Assembly (NCBI RefSeq): GCF_000708205.1
Contig: NW_014575554.1
Location: 248,001 to 312,000, forward strand
Source: Mixia osmundae IAM 14324
Taxonomy: Eukaryota; Basidiomycota; Mixiomycetes; Mixiales; Mixiaceae
Direction: 5' to 3'
Length of the DNA stretch: 64,000 bases
The notes beneath the pieces were generated by a model. The model saw nothing but the letters and a program-made list of their open reading frames with translations. It searched no databases and was not told the DNA's origin. The position numbers were made by a program, and so were the translations under genes. Positions 10,165-21,961 of the stretch are shown piece after piece (the first letter of the stretch is position 1; each line of letters starts with the position of its first letter).

Positions 10165-11553
10165 ATGGCGGAGTCGCAGCCGCTGCTGAGTGGCCCGAGC
10201 TCGGTGCCAGCTGGTCCGACGTACACGCACTCGCTCTACCCGATCGTCAATGACCCTTTCAGTGCCGAGAACAGACTAGAAGCAAGACGACGGGCTCGGT
10301 CGAGGTTCCTCAAGAGCTTGCTCGCCGGTCTGGCTGTCTGGGCAGTCACCGCCGTCATCATATCTGTCTTGAGCTTTGGTGAGAGAGATTGGTGGGACAG
10401 AAGGCATCAGAGAGAGAACCTGCCGGACGAGGCGCCCAGTCCGCCGAGAGCAGACGGCCATGCTGTCAAGTGCAACGGCTGGGGCGATGAGCTATCGGAT
10501 AGCTACCATCTCCCGGACGGCTACTACGCCCGGGTAGCTCGCTTCGAGCTCAGCGTCAAGCCGGACGACCTCATCTTCCTCAAGGGCACGGGTGCATTCT
10601 CCAATGGCGCAGTCGACTTTGCGCTCGACGATGATCTGTCGGTCGATCACGTCACAGTCAAGGTGGAAGCGCAGTACAACGACCCGAGATTGCTCAAGCT
10701 TGCCAATGTCTGTCAGATGACGAAGCGCTCGTCGGATGAGGACTATGTCCACGGTCGCGAGAGTGGCATCGGGCTCTATACGCCTTTGCTCGACTCTGAC
10801 TTTCCAGGCGAGCAGCTCTGGTTCAGGGTCCACTATCGGCTCTCTCCCAGGCTGGCCAGTCTTGCCGGGCTCGTCGTTTCTGCTCCAGTCATGCGGATCA
10901 CAGGCGACCTCCCTACTTTGCTCTTTGACCGCGTAGATCTGCAGTCCAACGATGCCAATATCGACTGGGCCCGTCTCAACGGTCACTCAGTACGACTGCT
11001 GAGTAGCAATGGGGCACTCAGAGGTGACTACAACGTCTCGCAGAGCCTCAGCCTGCGCACCACAAACGGCGCAATCGATGTAGCCGTCTCTCTTTTCCCT
11101 GTGCGGAAGCTCCACAAAAGGCTGCCCGGGCCGCCACCGACGATAGAGAGCTCCACTGATCTCTCTTCCACCGTCATTGCCACTACAACCAACGGCATGA
11201 TCGATCTGCGTTACATCGCTCATCCTGTAGGCCAAGAGCTCCACTCACTCGTCTCGTCTACCAATGGCAAAGCCAGCGTGTCCCATCGGCCCACATTCGA
11301 GGGCGACTTTGAGCTCTCGACCTCCTGGGGCTCTGCTGTGCTCTCCGGTCCGGACAGTCAGTCTGATCCCTCGGGCGACAAGCGAGAGCGCGTACTCGAT
11401 GTAAGAAGGCGAGACACCGGCATCTCGAGCAGCATCATCACCGGCTCAGTCTATTGGTCAGATCATGACGCACACAGAGATCGCAATGCGAGGGACAGAG
11501 GCGACACGAAAGTGAAGACCTCGCTCGGCGCAGCTTCACTCCATTTCCAATGA
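10165..11553 (+). CDS. Type II membrane protein with DUF4097-like beta-repeat ectodomain
   Basis: A single-exon frame; the first true ATG is 10165 (the GTG just before is not a credible start), giving 462 residues. A cytoplasmic N-terminus of about 50 residues ends in a basic stretch (EARRRARSRFLKS). One membrane segment follows (LLAGLAVWAVTAVIISVL), then about 390 extracellular or lumenal residues. These hold repeated beta-hairpin-like units with TTNGAIDV, TTNGMIDL, SSTNGKASV, SSNGALRG, typical of DUF4097 / putative adhesin beta-solenoids seen in many basidiomycete membrane proteins. Function is unknown; it probably sits in the plasma or vacuolar membrane. Confidence 0.75.
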   Translation: MAESQPLLSGPSSVPAGPTYTHSLYPIVNDPFSAENRLEARRRARSRFLKSLLAGLAVWAVTAVIISVLSFGERDWWDRRHQRENLPDEAPSPPRADGHAVKCNGWGDELSDSYHLPDGYYARVARFELSVKPDDLIFLKGTGAFSNGAVDFALDDDLSVDHVTVKVEAQYNDPRLLKLANVCQMTKRSSDEDYVHGRESGIGLYTPLLDSDFPGEQLWFRVHYRLSPRLASLAGLVVSAPVMRITGDLPTLLFDRVDLQSNDANIDWARLNGHSVRLLSSNGALRGDYNVSQSLSLRTTNGAIDVAVSLFPVRKLHKRLPGPPPTIESSTDLSSTVIATTTNGMIDLRYIAHPVGQELHSLVSSTNGKASVSHRPTFEGDFELSTSWGSAVLSGPDSQSDPSGDKRERVLDVRRRDTGISSSIITGSVYWSDHDAHRDRNARDRGDTKVKTSLGAASLHFQ

Positions 11554-11638
11554 GTTCAGGGATGATGTCAAGATTGCACGATTGTACAGACAAGCAACAA
11601 AGATGCTTCTGGTCTAATGTGAATGTGTGTGCGTGTGT

Positions 11639-13618
11639 CTAGTGTTTCACAGTGCTTGTTGCTTTGCTTGTACTGCTCGATTTGCTCGTTGAAATGGGCT
11701 TAGGGGTGCTGCTTGTCGTCTTGCTCGAGCTCGTGGCCGCTAGACGAGCGATAGGTGAACTGGCAGCAGCCCCAGCAGGTATCGACCAGAGAGACATCCT
11801 CCCGTACGGTCCGCCGCAGTATGTGGTGGCATTTGACGAGCATGCAGCGGTACATCCTCCAGCGATCGGATCAGCGAAAGGTACTGCAGGCGTTGCACTG
11901 GTCAATTTCGAATCGCACCAGCACTGGTTGCCACCTTCGAGGCCAAAGTAGGTATAGTTGGTCGATGCTTTCTGGCAAGCTGCGGCGCACAGCTTCGGGG
12001 AGGCGAAGGATGTACCGAGGGAGCGCGAGAGAATGCGAGGCGAGACCCGGTCGACGTAGCAGCCTTGGTAGTTGCTGCCTGCGATTGGGGCAGGATCGAT
12101 GAAGACGCTTTGCTGCCAAGCGGTGTTAACGTATGCCGCTAGGAAACGCGGACCGCCGCCGCCTTCGGTGAGGTTGCCGGATGCCATGGCGTTACAGTTT
12201 GCGTACGAAGATGGCGTGGGCGCAAACTGAGTCGTGTTGCCGCCCCAGCAGGCAACGCCGTTCTCGAGCCCACAGTACCTGAGGCCTTGTGCAGCACAAG
12301 CGCTGGTACAGCCCTCGACGGTCTGATTGTTACTGCGCGACACTGCTGTCTGCAGCGCATACATGGCTGTTGTTGCGTTTTGCAAGGGCTGACAGCCGAC
12401 GTAGGACCAATTGCCACTTTGCATGACGGTTCCCGGCGTGCCCATAGGCATCTCGACACCAGGCGGTACGATCAAACCGTTCCAGCTTGTCAAATTCGTG
12501 AAGAGCGAGGGCGGTGTGGGGTCAGCAAGGGCAGCTGCGTTGGCAGGCCCGGACGTGATTGGGTTGTTACCCGGCAGGGCAGGTAGAGTGCCCATGACTT
12601 GCTCGTTGACGCTCTGACTACGCTGACAGACACCGGCGGCCTGATACGTGGTCGACCAGAAATTGGGTCGCAGTGTGAGCACCTGCTTTTGACAATTGCC
12701 GACTTGGCCCGTGCTGTTGGGATCGCAGGTGTCCAGCGCAGCCTGAAGCTTGGGAACATCCCAGCCGCTGGCAGAGATGCTATGTGAGCTCCAGCGACCT
12801 TGGAGACAGCAAAAGACTCACTTGAAGAAGTCACCGTGCATGCCGTAGCCGGTTGCGTCTCCATTCGCGAGCACAATGGGTTGATTGGGATTGAGAGCTT
12901 GCGAGAATGGATAGTCAACGTGATTCCAGTTTTGCTCGAATTGCAGGAAAGGTAGCCTGACAGGATGCGTGCTCGGACAAGTGCCTTGGATGACCTGACT
13001 GGGGTAGGCCATGTGCGATTTGTGGTCTGCGGAATCGAGGTTCTTGCCATCCCAGCATTGAGGGAATCGAAGCATCAGGCGCAGCGCGAGGTTGCACGTC
13101 TGCCCAACGGGCAGATTGTAGCCATCGGTCGAGCCGTCAGCATTTTGCGGCGCACTGGAGCCTCTACAACTCCAGGCGACACCTTGCTGTTCTAGCGAGG
13201 ACGCGTTGAAAGAGCGTAGGGCAGAAGTGCCTGCTAGCATCTTGAAACCTGCTGGAAAGGCTTGTACAGTTTCGTTGCCCACCGGTCGACGCATATAGTA
13301 CGCAAAGATGCCATCTTGCTGCTTCAGCGCAGTGAATGAGCCGTTTGCCCAAGCAAAATAGGGCATTGGCGTCCAATAGGCGCTGAGATCGTCTACGACT
13401 TCGCAGCTCGAGCAAGGTGCCGCACGTAGATCAGCATATGCTGCGGTGGGCGAGATGGTCGCGGCACCGTGGAGTACGTGGGCATGACTAGAGAAAGTGC
13501 CGGGCGAGACGATCGGATCGATCCTGTCATGCCCCAGAACATGGCAACCGACGCGAAAGAATGCACGCGCGCTTTGTGCTGATGCCGTCAACAGGATTGC
13601 TCCTGTCGGTACCTTCAT
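11639..13618 (-). CDS. Secreted DUF1996 protein with two WSC domains
   Basis: ATG 13618 opens a signal peptide (MKVPTGAILLTASAQSARA). One 42-base intron (12780-12821) joins two exons into 645 residues. The N-terminal half is DUF1996: HDRIDPIVSPGTFSSHAHVL, then CSSCEVVDDLSAYWTPMPYF, with the conserved His and paired Cys. Two cysteine-rich WSC domains follow (from NWSYVGCQPL and from NYQGCYVDRV, each with CxxxCxxxG-type spacing), then a Ser/Thr/Lys tail without an obvious GPI signal. DUF1996-WSC proteins are extracellular in filamentous and basidiomycete fungi; WSC is thought to bind polysaccharide. Many N-glycosylation sequons are present. Confidence 0.88.
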
Positions 13619-13935
13619 TGCGTCTTTTGACTTGCTCAAGCACAGACGAGCTGAGCCAGTACTTTATGGCTCGTCGATGTCCCCCTCGAGCCCATTAGCG
13701 CTCTAGCGAAATTGTAGCCAAGATTCTCCCTCCGTCGCGCTAGAAACCATGTCGGAGAATGGATTGATGACGTTGCAGCAGTTCCTGAGAGGCAGTATTC
13801 GTAGGCAGGCGACAAGATATGCATTCATGACGTGCGCCGGAAACGGAAAAGGAGCGCGATTTTTATCGCGAACAAAGTCAAACAGAGTTTTGTCGGACGA
13901 CAGTTTGGGCGGACTGCAGCGACAGGCCTCAGCGA
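13619..13935. other. Intergenic, divergent promoters
   Basis: The 317 bases separate the minus-strand DUF1996 gene from the plus-strand Cyc2-like gene. Small open frames are present but none looks coding. It presumably holds both promoters; I see no clear core element. Confidence 0.45.
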
Positions 13936-14930
13936 ATGCTCGTGGCCGCTCGTCACTGTCGCCGGATCAGCGCTGAACATGCACGACAGCTGACGACAGC
14001 ACCGCAATCGGCAAGTCGACAGTGGCCTTCGCCCCATTGGCTGGGTGTCGGAGCTGTCCTGTCGGGTCTCACGACAATCTGGCTCTATCAGCAGGGCAAG
14101 CCGAAGCAGCCCGGATACCTGTCTGCGACCTACTTCCGTCGCCTGACTATCAATGCAGTTGACAAGATCAACGAAGACACGTCTGTCTTTTCGCTTGAGC
14201 TGCCCACCGATCATCTCGCGCCCTCGAGTGTGAGACCAGAGGCACTCCAGTCTATCCATGTCATACAGCCCGAACTGCAAATCGAGCGTCCGTTGACCCC
14301 GCTCGATCTGGATGCGCTCGACGCACATTCCAGCAACAGACAATTGCGATTGCTCGTCAGACGATATGAAGATGGCGAAATGTCGAAATATCTTCACCGA
14401 CTCGGTGTAGGATCACAGCTGTTTGTGCGTGGACCTACGGACACCTACTCGCTCGCTCAGCTACCCCAATCGACACGGATCATCTTCGTATGCCTCTCCT
14501 TATTTCGACGCGAAAGATTCTGACGGGCACGCAGCTTGTGGCTGGTACGGGCGTCACACCAGCAATTCAAGCGCTTCACGAATATGCGCGCACGCCAGAC
14601 ATTTCGCCACAGATAGATCTGATTTATTGCTCGCGCGATGAAAAGGCTGTCTACCTTCGTGACGAGCTCGAGGAGCTCAAAGCTAAGCTTGGAAAACGGC
14701 TGACGATCCGACACCATCTCGTTGCCAGCTCAGGTCGTCTCACGATAAAGCAGCTCAAGAGGATCTGCGGATCACCAAACGCAGCCAAGCCCATCAAGAT
14801 CCTCGTATGTGGCCCAGAGTCGATGGTCAAAGAGCTCGCAGGCCCGCGGGCGCTGGATCGATCAGACGGGCCTTTAGGTGGTCTCCTGGCACAGGCCGGG
14901 TACTCCGCGTTTCAGGTCAAAAAGCTGTAG
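13936..14930 (+). CDS. Cyc2-like mitochondrial FAD/NAD(P)H reductase
   Basis: Two exons around a 47-base intron (14488-14534) give 315 residues. The N-terminus is basic and Ser-rich, followed by a hydrophobic segment (WLGVGAVLSGLTTIWLY), fitting a mitochondrial presequence plus inner-membrane anchor. The catalytic part is of the cytochrome b5 reductase / ferredoxin reductase type: an FAD-binding ERPLTPLD (a divergent RxYTP motif), EDGEMSKYLHRLGVGSQLFVRG (the GxMS motif), an NAD-binding LVAGTGVTPAIQAL and the C-terminal VCGPESM. Layout and length resemble Cyc2, which supports haem attachment to cytochrome c, but other b5-reductase-like proteins are possible. Confidence 0.75.
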
Positions 14931-14960
14931 TCTGGCCAGCCATTGCTCGGCAACCAGACA

Positions 14961-15818
14961 ATGCGGTCGAGTCTGCTCGCTCTTGCGATTGCCGCCGCTA
15001 GCTGTCATGCTGCAACACTCTGGGTTATAGGCGATTCGACAGCAGCCCAGGGCGGCCCAGAGATGATGCCCGGCGTGGTAGGTTTCGGCGCCTTTCTGAA
15101 TGACTACGTGGACATGGAGGTCATGAACTGGTCACTCGGTGGTGGCACAATCAGGACGGTGACAGAGATTGGCATTATCGACAAGATCGCCACACTTGTC
15201 AAGCCTCACGATTGGGTTGTCTTCGAGATTGCTCATAATTCACGAGGTAGCCGCACTCTCATGTTGGCAACGCGTGCTCTCCCCCGCTAACAACTCAAGG
15301 CTAGGCGATCCGGCAGTCTCACACAAAGCCGACTGTCCTGACGACGGCAGCCACAAGGCTATCTGTCATGCAGCCAATGGGCAGGTCCCAGTCAACGTCC
15401 CCAAACATCGCTAACGCTCTGTGATAGCGCTCGTGTCTCAACGTACTATGCTTCGCTTGTGAATGCCATGTCGCTGCTCAAGGGCAAAGGTGCCAAGGTT
15501 ATCGCTGCTACGCAAACTCCCAACAATCCCTGGGAGACGGGCAGATTCGTCTATGCGCCAGCCTCGCTGTCAGCAGATACGCAGGCTGCAGCTCGAGCTG
15601 TCGGCGCCGAATTCATCGATCATGGGGCAACACTCGCAGCATCCTACAAAGCGCTGGGCGCTGCAAAAACGAAGGCGCTGTTTCCGATTGACCACACGCA
15701 TACCAATGAGGCTGGCGCCCGTGTCGCTGCAGCGGCATTTGCCAAAGCGGTCATCTGCAGCAAGAGTCTGCTGTCGCATGCTGTCAAGGATGTTGCGCTG
15801 CCTGCAGAATGTGCATAG
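14961..15818 (+). CDS. Secreted rhamnogalacturonan acetylesterase (CE12, SGNH hydrolase)
   Basis: Three exons (introns 15247-15304 and 15381-15427) give 250 residues with a signal peptide (MRSSLLALAIAAASCHA). The SGNH blocks are visible: WVIGDSTAA with the nucleophile Ser, NWSLGGGT, FEIAHNS, and DHTHTNEAGA with the catalytic Asp and His. ATQTPNNPWETGRF also matches the CE12 family, which removes acetyl groups from pectin rhamnogalacturonan. Block III normally reads GHND; here it reads AHNS, so the oxyanion Asn is kept. The second intron keeps frame only with a GC donor (GCAGGT). The enzyme suggests contact with plant cell walls. Confidence 0.85.
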
Positions 15819-16024
15819 GTCTCAAAATGCAAATTGCCGTTCTGAAATTCTGGGAGGGCTGCGATCTGCGCGCAGCCCCGCGCCGAGTCTCCTCCGCATT
15901 CTTGAAGCTGGCAGGCAGGCTTAGAATTTAGTCGCCGAGCGAGACTCATATACCCATCAGCACACAGCCGACCACGGTAGGATCTGGACTGACCGTCTGA
16001 CGAGCTGCGGACCGACGGATCAGC

Positions 16025-19003
16025 ATGGCTCACTTTCTACCTTGCGTGCCAAAGCCTAACCATCTTGTTCTCATAGATGCTTGCTATCCTGCCGGCAAGG
16101 CATTGGTATGAGTCACATCTGACATTCCTTTGGGTGTATAGCTGATAGAGGGTCTATGGGCAGGCAAGCAGCGGCCCAGACTATGCGCCTGACAGCAACT
16201 CGGTCTCAAAGCTTGTCTACTATTGCTCCATGAAGCCTCACAAGTCCAACAAGGTTGCCAAAGTTCTTCTCACCAGAGCACAAAAGGATGCACTCAATCC
16301 GACGCCGACAAAGGGCAAGCCAAATCTTTGCATCACCCTCGCCATCTTGACAAAGCTACTCGACGGCTGCCGTCAACACCTGAGCTACTTTGCAAGGGAA
16401 GCCATAGAGATCATCGAGCTCGCAGCAGCCGTCAAACAGCCCGGTCAGCCTGAGTACAGAGACAATGAAGTGGCAGAGAGGGCAGCCAGCGCTGTACGTC
16501 CCTGTCTTGTTCCAGTGGGCGCGACTGAGCCAGCCGAACAGTTCCACGCATTTGCTACTTTTGCAGACAGCGCATCCCTCGGCATCGACAATGAAGTCAC
16601 CCGCCGCTACCTCTATGTTCTCGCTCAATTCGGAACCATCGCCAGAGAGCCTTACGGCAGAGACAAGTCAATGGCTGCAACGTGCGTGGCTTGGTTCATC
16701 AGACAGGATTGCACTAATTCGCTCCTACAGCGGACGCCTGATCGGCCTGCACGTCATCGATGGCGCGGTTGTGAGCGATATCATGTACACGTCAGAATTC
16801 TCGGATCAGGTCAAGCACATCATGCCCGCCTTGCTCTTCAACGCAGCAGACCCCAACATTTCACTTGACTTCTTGGAGGCAGAGGCTGCAAAGACAGACG
16901 CCGAGCTCAACTTCAATGAGCATCACACCATCCGACGCCCTCTCGCCGATCGCAAGCTGCTCAGCATCAGTGTCTCTGGCAAGGGCGAAGATGAAAAGTC
17001 AGAGGAAAAGGTCGCGGCTTCTGCTGTCTTTACACTCAGGTCCATCTTCAGACTATCACACAACTCCCAGCTGGGCTTTGCGCTCGACTCCTTTGTCGAT
17101 TGGGCAGACAGCTTTGACGGCGGTAGAACATGGCAGAGAACAGACTGGCTCTGCTGGCTCGCGCAGAGCATGGTGCAATGGACCCATCTGCAATACCGCT
17201 TTGTCATCATCAATACCCTCCTCGAGAAGCTGCTGGCCATGAATGGCGTCCGTAATGGTGTGACCAACAAACAGGTCTCGCTGCTTGCAATGGTCCAAAG
17301 CGTCTTGCTTGGACCGACTAGCATGGTCGGCTTGGGCATTGGCGACATCTTGGCCCAGCTGGTCTCACTTATCATCGCACGCGCTCGAGTAGGCCCGAAG
17401 GACGCCCTTTTGCCTTACGCAACTTCCACTATTGCCGCCCTAGGCACTCACGTATATTATGCCGATCAATATAACGATCTAGCTCAAGACATCTTCGAGG
17501 CCGTCGCAACCATTAGAGAGAGCGAAGATACTGGTGACGAGGGCGCTCTCTCACCTCAACAACGCGACGAGGCGACACGATCAATCATAGAGGCTCTCGC
17601 CAAGCTGCTCCAGCAGGGCGCTCGCTCGAGTCGCATGGTGCAGGTCCCCGTGCCCCTCAAGCGACATGAGCAGATCATGGCTGATGCTTCGAACGACAAG
17701 CGATCAGAAGCCCAAGAAGCTGCAAAGGCAGCAGGTTCGGAAGACCAGAAGGACGCGACCGGTCGCACTGTGCTCAAGATGCAGGCTACGGTCAATCGCA
17801 ATCCGATTAGACCAGAGGTCTGGCAGGATGGTCTCGCCGTGATGGGCTCCACAGATCCCACTGTCAGGCTCGCTTTTGGTCATGCCAACCTCGCCTGGAT
17901 CCGCACGGAGCTCTTCGCAGACACCAAAGGACTCGACACTGGCTCGAGCGACGCATCGGCAAGTCTCGAACGCTTCTTCAATGCGTACAGCGCGCAGGTT
18001 TTCGAATTACTTACCTCACGGTCGATTGCTGCCGAGCGCAACGCTTCTGGGCCGAACTCGCGCAAACGACAGGACTCGAGCATCAGAAGATCCCCCTCGC
18101 TCCCTCTATTGAGCGATGCCGTTCTTGCGACGCCCGCCGACTTCTCAGTTATCAAGGCACAGATCGAGCACCTCTTTGCACAAAAGTCAATACAATCGCT
18201 TCTCGCCGGTGTTCCTATGCTGCTCGCACTTGACGAAGAAGCAGGCACCGCCTGGGCCAGCAACGTGGGGGATGGGGGCAGACTAGGCGAGCCTCAACGT
18301 CGGCGTGGATGCCGAGAAATTGCCGCTGCTGGCGTCATTGCAGCTGGCCATGCCTGGCAATCCAGAAGCGTTCTCTCGGCTGCGTCTGAAGCTCAAAAGT
18401 ATCTTTCGCCTTCAACCCTACCCACGCTACCTTCACTCGACGCTGTATCGGCTCCTCCACCCACGTTCTTGAGACAGGGCGGCGATCAGGCTGAGACTGG
18501 TTTTCCGGTTCTCAACCGGAACACGATCATTGATGGCTTTGCAAGCGACAATAGCGTTCAATCTGCCTCTGGACTGTCTGCGACGGTGCTGAGGGAGACA
18601 CTCAATCAGCGCTGGTCAACAGAGCTTGCTATTCAAAGAGGTACGTCCTCCTGTCTGCCTAGTGTCGAAGCTAACGTTGTCTCAAATAGCCTTTGCAGGT
18701 ACTTCCGGTCGGCAGATCCGCGAAAATTCCCCGGCACAGTCTATCAAGCTCGTCGCGTCATCGAAAAAGCCTCCGACGGCAAGGTCACCTTCTATTTCTG
18801 ATATGCGCAACGCTCTCGGCTCCTCAGAGGGCCCTGCTGCCGCACCAACTGTCAGCCGACGTTCGTCTGGCTACGGTTCGCGTCGCATCTCGTCTGTACC
18901 GACGGCCGAGCAGCTCAATCGCCTGGGCCTGAACGAAGCACCTGTCACTTCCAATGGTTCGGCAGATACTTCCTCAAAAAGGTTCGCGCTTGGAATTCAT
19001 TGA
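16025..19003 (+). CDS. EFR3: EFR3 homologue, plasma-membrane scaffold of the PI4-kinase complex
   Basis: Five exons (introns 16106-16163, 16494-16541, 16682-16730, 18641-18689) close in one frame of 924 residues. The start is typical of EFR3: after PKPNHLVLIDACYPAGKAL comes SKLVYYCSMKPHKSNKVAKV, then helical repeats with LAILTKLLDGCRQHLSYF. The known EFR3 role is to bind the plasma membrane through palmitoylated and basic residues and recruit YPP1/TTC7 and the Stt4 kinase, which makes PI4P. A Cys lies at residue about 22 in the conserved N-terminal region. The C-terminal about 100 residues are Ser-rich and disordered, as in other fungal members. Confidence 0.88.
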
Positions 19004-19367
19004 TGTTGGCCATGCTGATGTCGCGCTGACACCCTCAGATTGTCCCTGCTGACACCACCCTACGCCTGAACACTGTACCAAGTTTATCATTTGGATTTTT
19101 TTGGCTCCGATCACACGCGTGGCCATGCAGGACGCGTTGATGTAGCTTTGAGGTTTGCAGCGATTCCATGCGAGGGCGAGATGTTCGACTTGCTTGCATG
19201 GATCAGCTGTGATACGTTCGATTAGCGTGCAGCGTTGCTGCAGGTCCGAATCCCCTAAAAAGCGCTTCCCCTTCTGCGAGCACCCGCCATCTTGACCCAG
19301 CGTTGCCAGACGATTGATACGTAAGGCACAGATACAAGCGAAGGCAACAGACTCAGGACTCACGGCG
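19004..19367. other. Intergenic between EFR3 and a secreted-protein gene
   Basis: The 364 bases follow the EFR3 stop and precede the next plus-strand ATG at 19368. A minus-strand frame crosses it but has no credible product. I see a T-rich patch near 19090 and no clear TATA box. Confidence 0.4.
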
Positions 19368-20307
19368 ATGGTCCTATTCAGCTTGTTTGCTGTCCTTCTC
19401 GCGAGCCAGCTCGTAGCCGGGCTCAACGTCGACCTAAAGAACGTTGACGCGGGTCGCTTGGTGACTTCGAAGTACGAGAAAGCAATCGCAAAGGCAGCAC
19501 GATTAGCCTCGAACAAGCCAGGCTATGACAAGGACCTCATCTCTGCGGACAAGCTGGACGCTAGCGTCTACCAGGCATATCTCGACTACGCGCAAAGGAC
19601 TGGCATGTTGGGCGTACGCCGAGTGAAAGCCACAGGTTCGCCGCATTTCAACGACCTCGAATTAGTCGCGGTCAACGGCAGTACGAGCTCGGTCAAAGTG
19701 CCCGCATCTCCCGGCCTCCTCAAGTCTTGGAAAGCGGCATGGCCAGCATTCTCGACGACACTGAACGAAGTCGTCCCATTCGCACAACAAATCGAGGTCC
19801 TCAACGCGTCCAAGAACGTCAAGCTGGCCAGCAAGACCAAGGTGACAGCAGCAAAGGCATCGCCAATCGTCCAGACGAACGCGAACAAGTGCCACGTCCA
19901 GTGCCCCTCTGGCTTCGTAAGTCTTGCCGACTGTTCTCTTGCGCTTTGGGCTTAGCATGACGGCAGACGACTGTACTGAATGATAACCGTGGCGCATATT
20001 GCACATCGACCTTCACGGGGATCTATCACGGCAGACACTACACGAAGTATCCTATCCAGTGCTTCTACTGGAAAATGAGGCGAGTCTGCTGCTCTGACGA
20101 TCTTCAGCCGGACTGACATGTCCTCACAGCTATGGTGGGCAGAACACCTATACAATCACCAAGGCAGGCACCGCGAAAGCATACGCCTGCCCCGATGCGA
20201 CCTGTGTGGTCGGCGGCAAGTCCAACTTTCCCGACTTTCCTTTCGCTGCTGCAAAAACGCCTCAAGCTGTGGCTGCCCAGGTGGCTGCCAGTATCTTCAG
20301 CAAGTAG
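19368..20307 (+). CDS. Secreted Cys-containing protein of unknown function
   Basis: Three exons (introns 19917-19966 and 20080-20129) give 279 residues with a signal peptide (MVLFSLFAVLLASQLVAG). The middle is Lys/Ala/Val-rich with two helical-looking parts. The C-terminal about 95 residues carry most cysteines (KCHVQCPSGF, GAYCTSTFTG, IQCFYWKMS, AYACPDATCVV), suggesting a small disulphide-linked domain, and a YGGQNTYTITKAG strand. The second intron keeps frame only with a GC donor (GCGAGT). I recognise no family; it could be a secreted effector or wall protein. Confidence 0.7.
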
Positions 20308-20469
20308 GAAGACGCTTCCATTGGAACATCATATACGCAATTTAGATCATTTCACTTCACGCATCAAGCTCGCTCGTCAAGCCCACGAGCAGATCATGTA
20401 CTACCCCCATTAGACGACGGGCACAAGGTGTACTACAATGCAATCGAACTAGGAAGTATGCCTGCAGAC

Positions 20470-20854
20470 TCAATTGTCCGTCTCGTTCAGCTCCGAAGCC
20501 TTTTTGAGGACATTCTGTATGCGCAAGTCAGCCTGGGCTTCGTTGCAATGCTAGTATGCGCACGTTCTGGCCCTGCTTGATATGCACGGCAGGATCATCT
20601 TCGGTGCCCTTCTTCTTTATCTATAGAGATTCATATGAGCTCCAGACCAGCATAATAGCAAGCGAGACTGGCCTCGTTGCCCCGCTTCGACTCTACTGTC
20701 GTCGTTTCAGCATTGATGCTTTCCACCTTTCCTGAGGGCTGTCCAGAGCCCCAGTTCCAGCTGACCTTGTCGCCTGAGCCCAAGCATCGATCAGCAAAGG
20801 AACCATTGGAGACTGACAACGCGCACCCTTGTCGATGTTCGTGTTCTCGGCCAT
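20470..20854 (-). CDS. DUF2945 / hypervirulence-associated Tudor-domain protein
   Basis: Four small exons (introns 20774-20826, 20621-20672, 20515-20563) give 76 residues. The whole protein is the DUF2945 domain: GDKVSWNWGSGQPSGKVESI, then ESKRGNEIKKKGTEDDPAVH and IKQGQN. The family is widespread in fungi and bacteria; a member was linked to hypervirulence and the fold is Tudor-like, but the biochemical role is not settled. The middle intron interrupts the conserved RGNE-IKKKGTEDDPA block and works only with a GC donor (GCCAGT), so the junction is fixed by conservation. Confidence 0.87.
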
Positions 20855-21071
20855 TACGATTGTAGATCTGTGGATCGTTCGTGCAAAGATGCGCGACTGA
20901 ATACTGCAGATGACAAGCTTTGTCGCCCTTTACAAGAGAAGGAAGATGCAAGCAGCCTAATGCCGATCTGGGCTGGCTCGAATCTGACATCATCGGCGTG
21001 GCACACGTGTCGCGCTCTAAAGTCCCGTGACCTGATGCTTGCCGCCTTTGCCGCCAAGGTAACTCGCACTA

Positions 21072-21908
21072 ATGACGGACGAAGCTAGCTTGTCGAAGCT
21101 CAAGGTAGCAGAGCTCAAGGTAGGGCTTGCTCGTTCGCACATGGTAGCGATCTGACCTCAAGGCAGGAGCAACTCAGCGCACTGAGCCTTCCTACCACGG
21201 GAGTAAAAGCAGAGCTCGTCGCCCGACTCGCAGCCCATCATGCTGAAGCAAGCAGCAAGAGCGTACCCGCGACCTCCACCGTAGCGTCTGCCAGTCCGGA
21301 CAAGCCAGAAGCGAAGAAGGAGACCGCCGCCGCGACAGAGCCCGCGTCTGTCGCAACAGAGCCACCCAAACCTGCAGCGTTGAGCGAGGAGGAGAAGCAA
21401 GCGAGGATTGATGCAGAGTTGGCAGCGAGAAAAGCACGCGCAGCACGCTTCGGCTTGCCTGAGCCAGAGGCAGACGCTCTCAAGGCGCGCGCTGAGAGGT
21501 TTGGTACAGCCAAGGCATCTGCAGACGGCGGCGAAAGCAAGGCGAGACCTGCCTGCCTGGCCATACGCGTCATATCTGACGTCAGATGCACAGAGTGTAT
21601 CGCAAATCGATGAGGCTCTGGCGGGTGGTCGCAAACGCAAAGCAGGACAGGGCAAGGCCGCGACGAATGGGGAAGCTACCAAGACAGAGGGACCCGCGAA
21701 GGATGCCAAAAAGGTGAAGAAGCAAGAGGCAAAGCCAGTCAGCAGCACCACAGAGGCCAAGAAGCCAGCATACGTACCTGACGCGGCGGAGCTGGAGAAG
21801 ATGAGGAAACGAGCAGAACGATTTGGCACCGTGAGCGTCCAGCTATGGTTGATAGCAGGCTAAAGCTCACAAGTCTCACAGGAAGAAAAGGTAAATGTTT
21901 CAGCTTAG
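21072..21908 (+). CDS. SAP-domain mRNA export factor, Tho1/SARNP-like
   Basis: Four exons (introns 21120-21166, 21542-21593, 21831-21881) give 228 residues. The N-terminal SAP domain reads LSKLKVAELKEQLSALSLPT then VKAELVARLAAH. SAP domains bind nucleic acid. An Ala/Lys-rich acidic middle follows, then repeated R-x-x-RFG units (RAARFGLP, RAERFGT, KRAERFGT) that mark the Tho1 / SARNP (Hcc-1) family, which works with the TREX complex and the helicase Sub2/UAP56 in mRNP export. The second intron keeps frame only with a GC donor (GCGAGA). It converges on the alcohol dehydrogenase, stop codons 53 bases apart. Confidence 0.85.
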
Positions 21909-21961
21909 TCTTGCTAATTGTCTCGCGCGAAGTGTTGTGCTCTGCAGTGCAATCTGACGTG

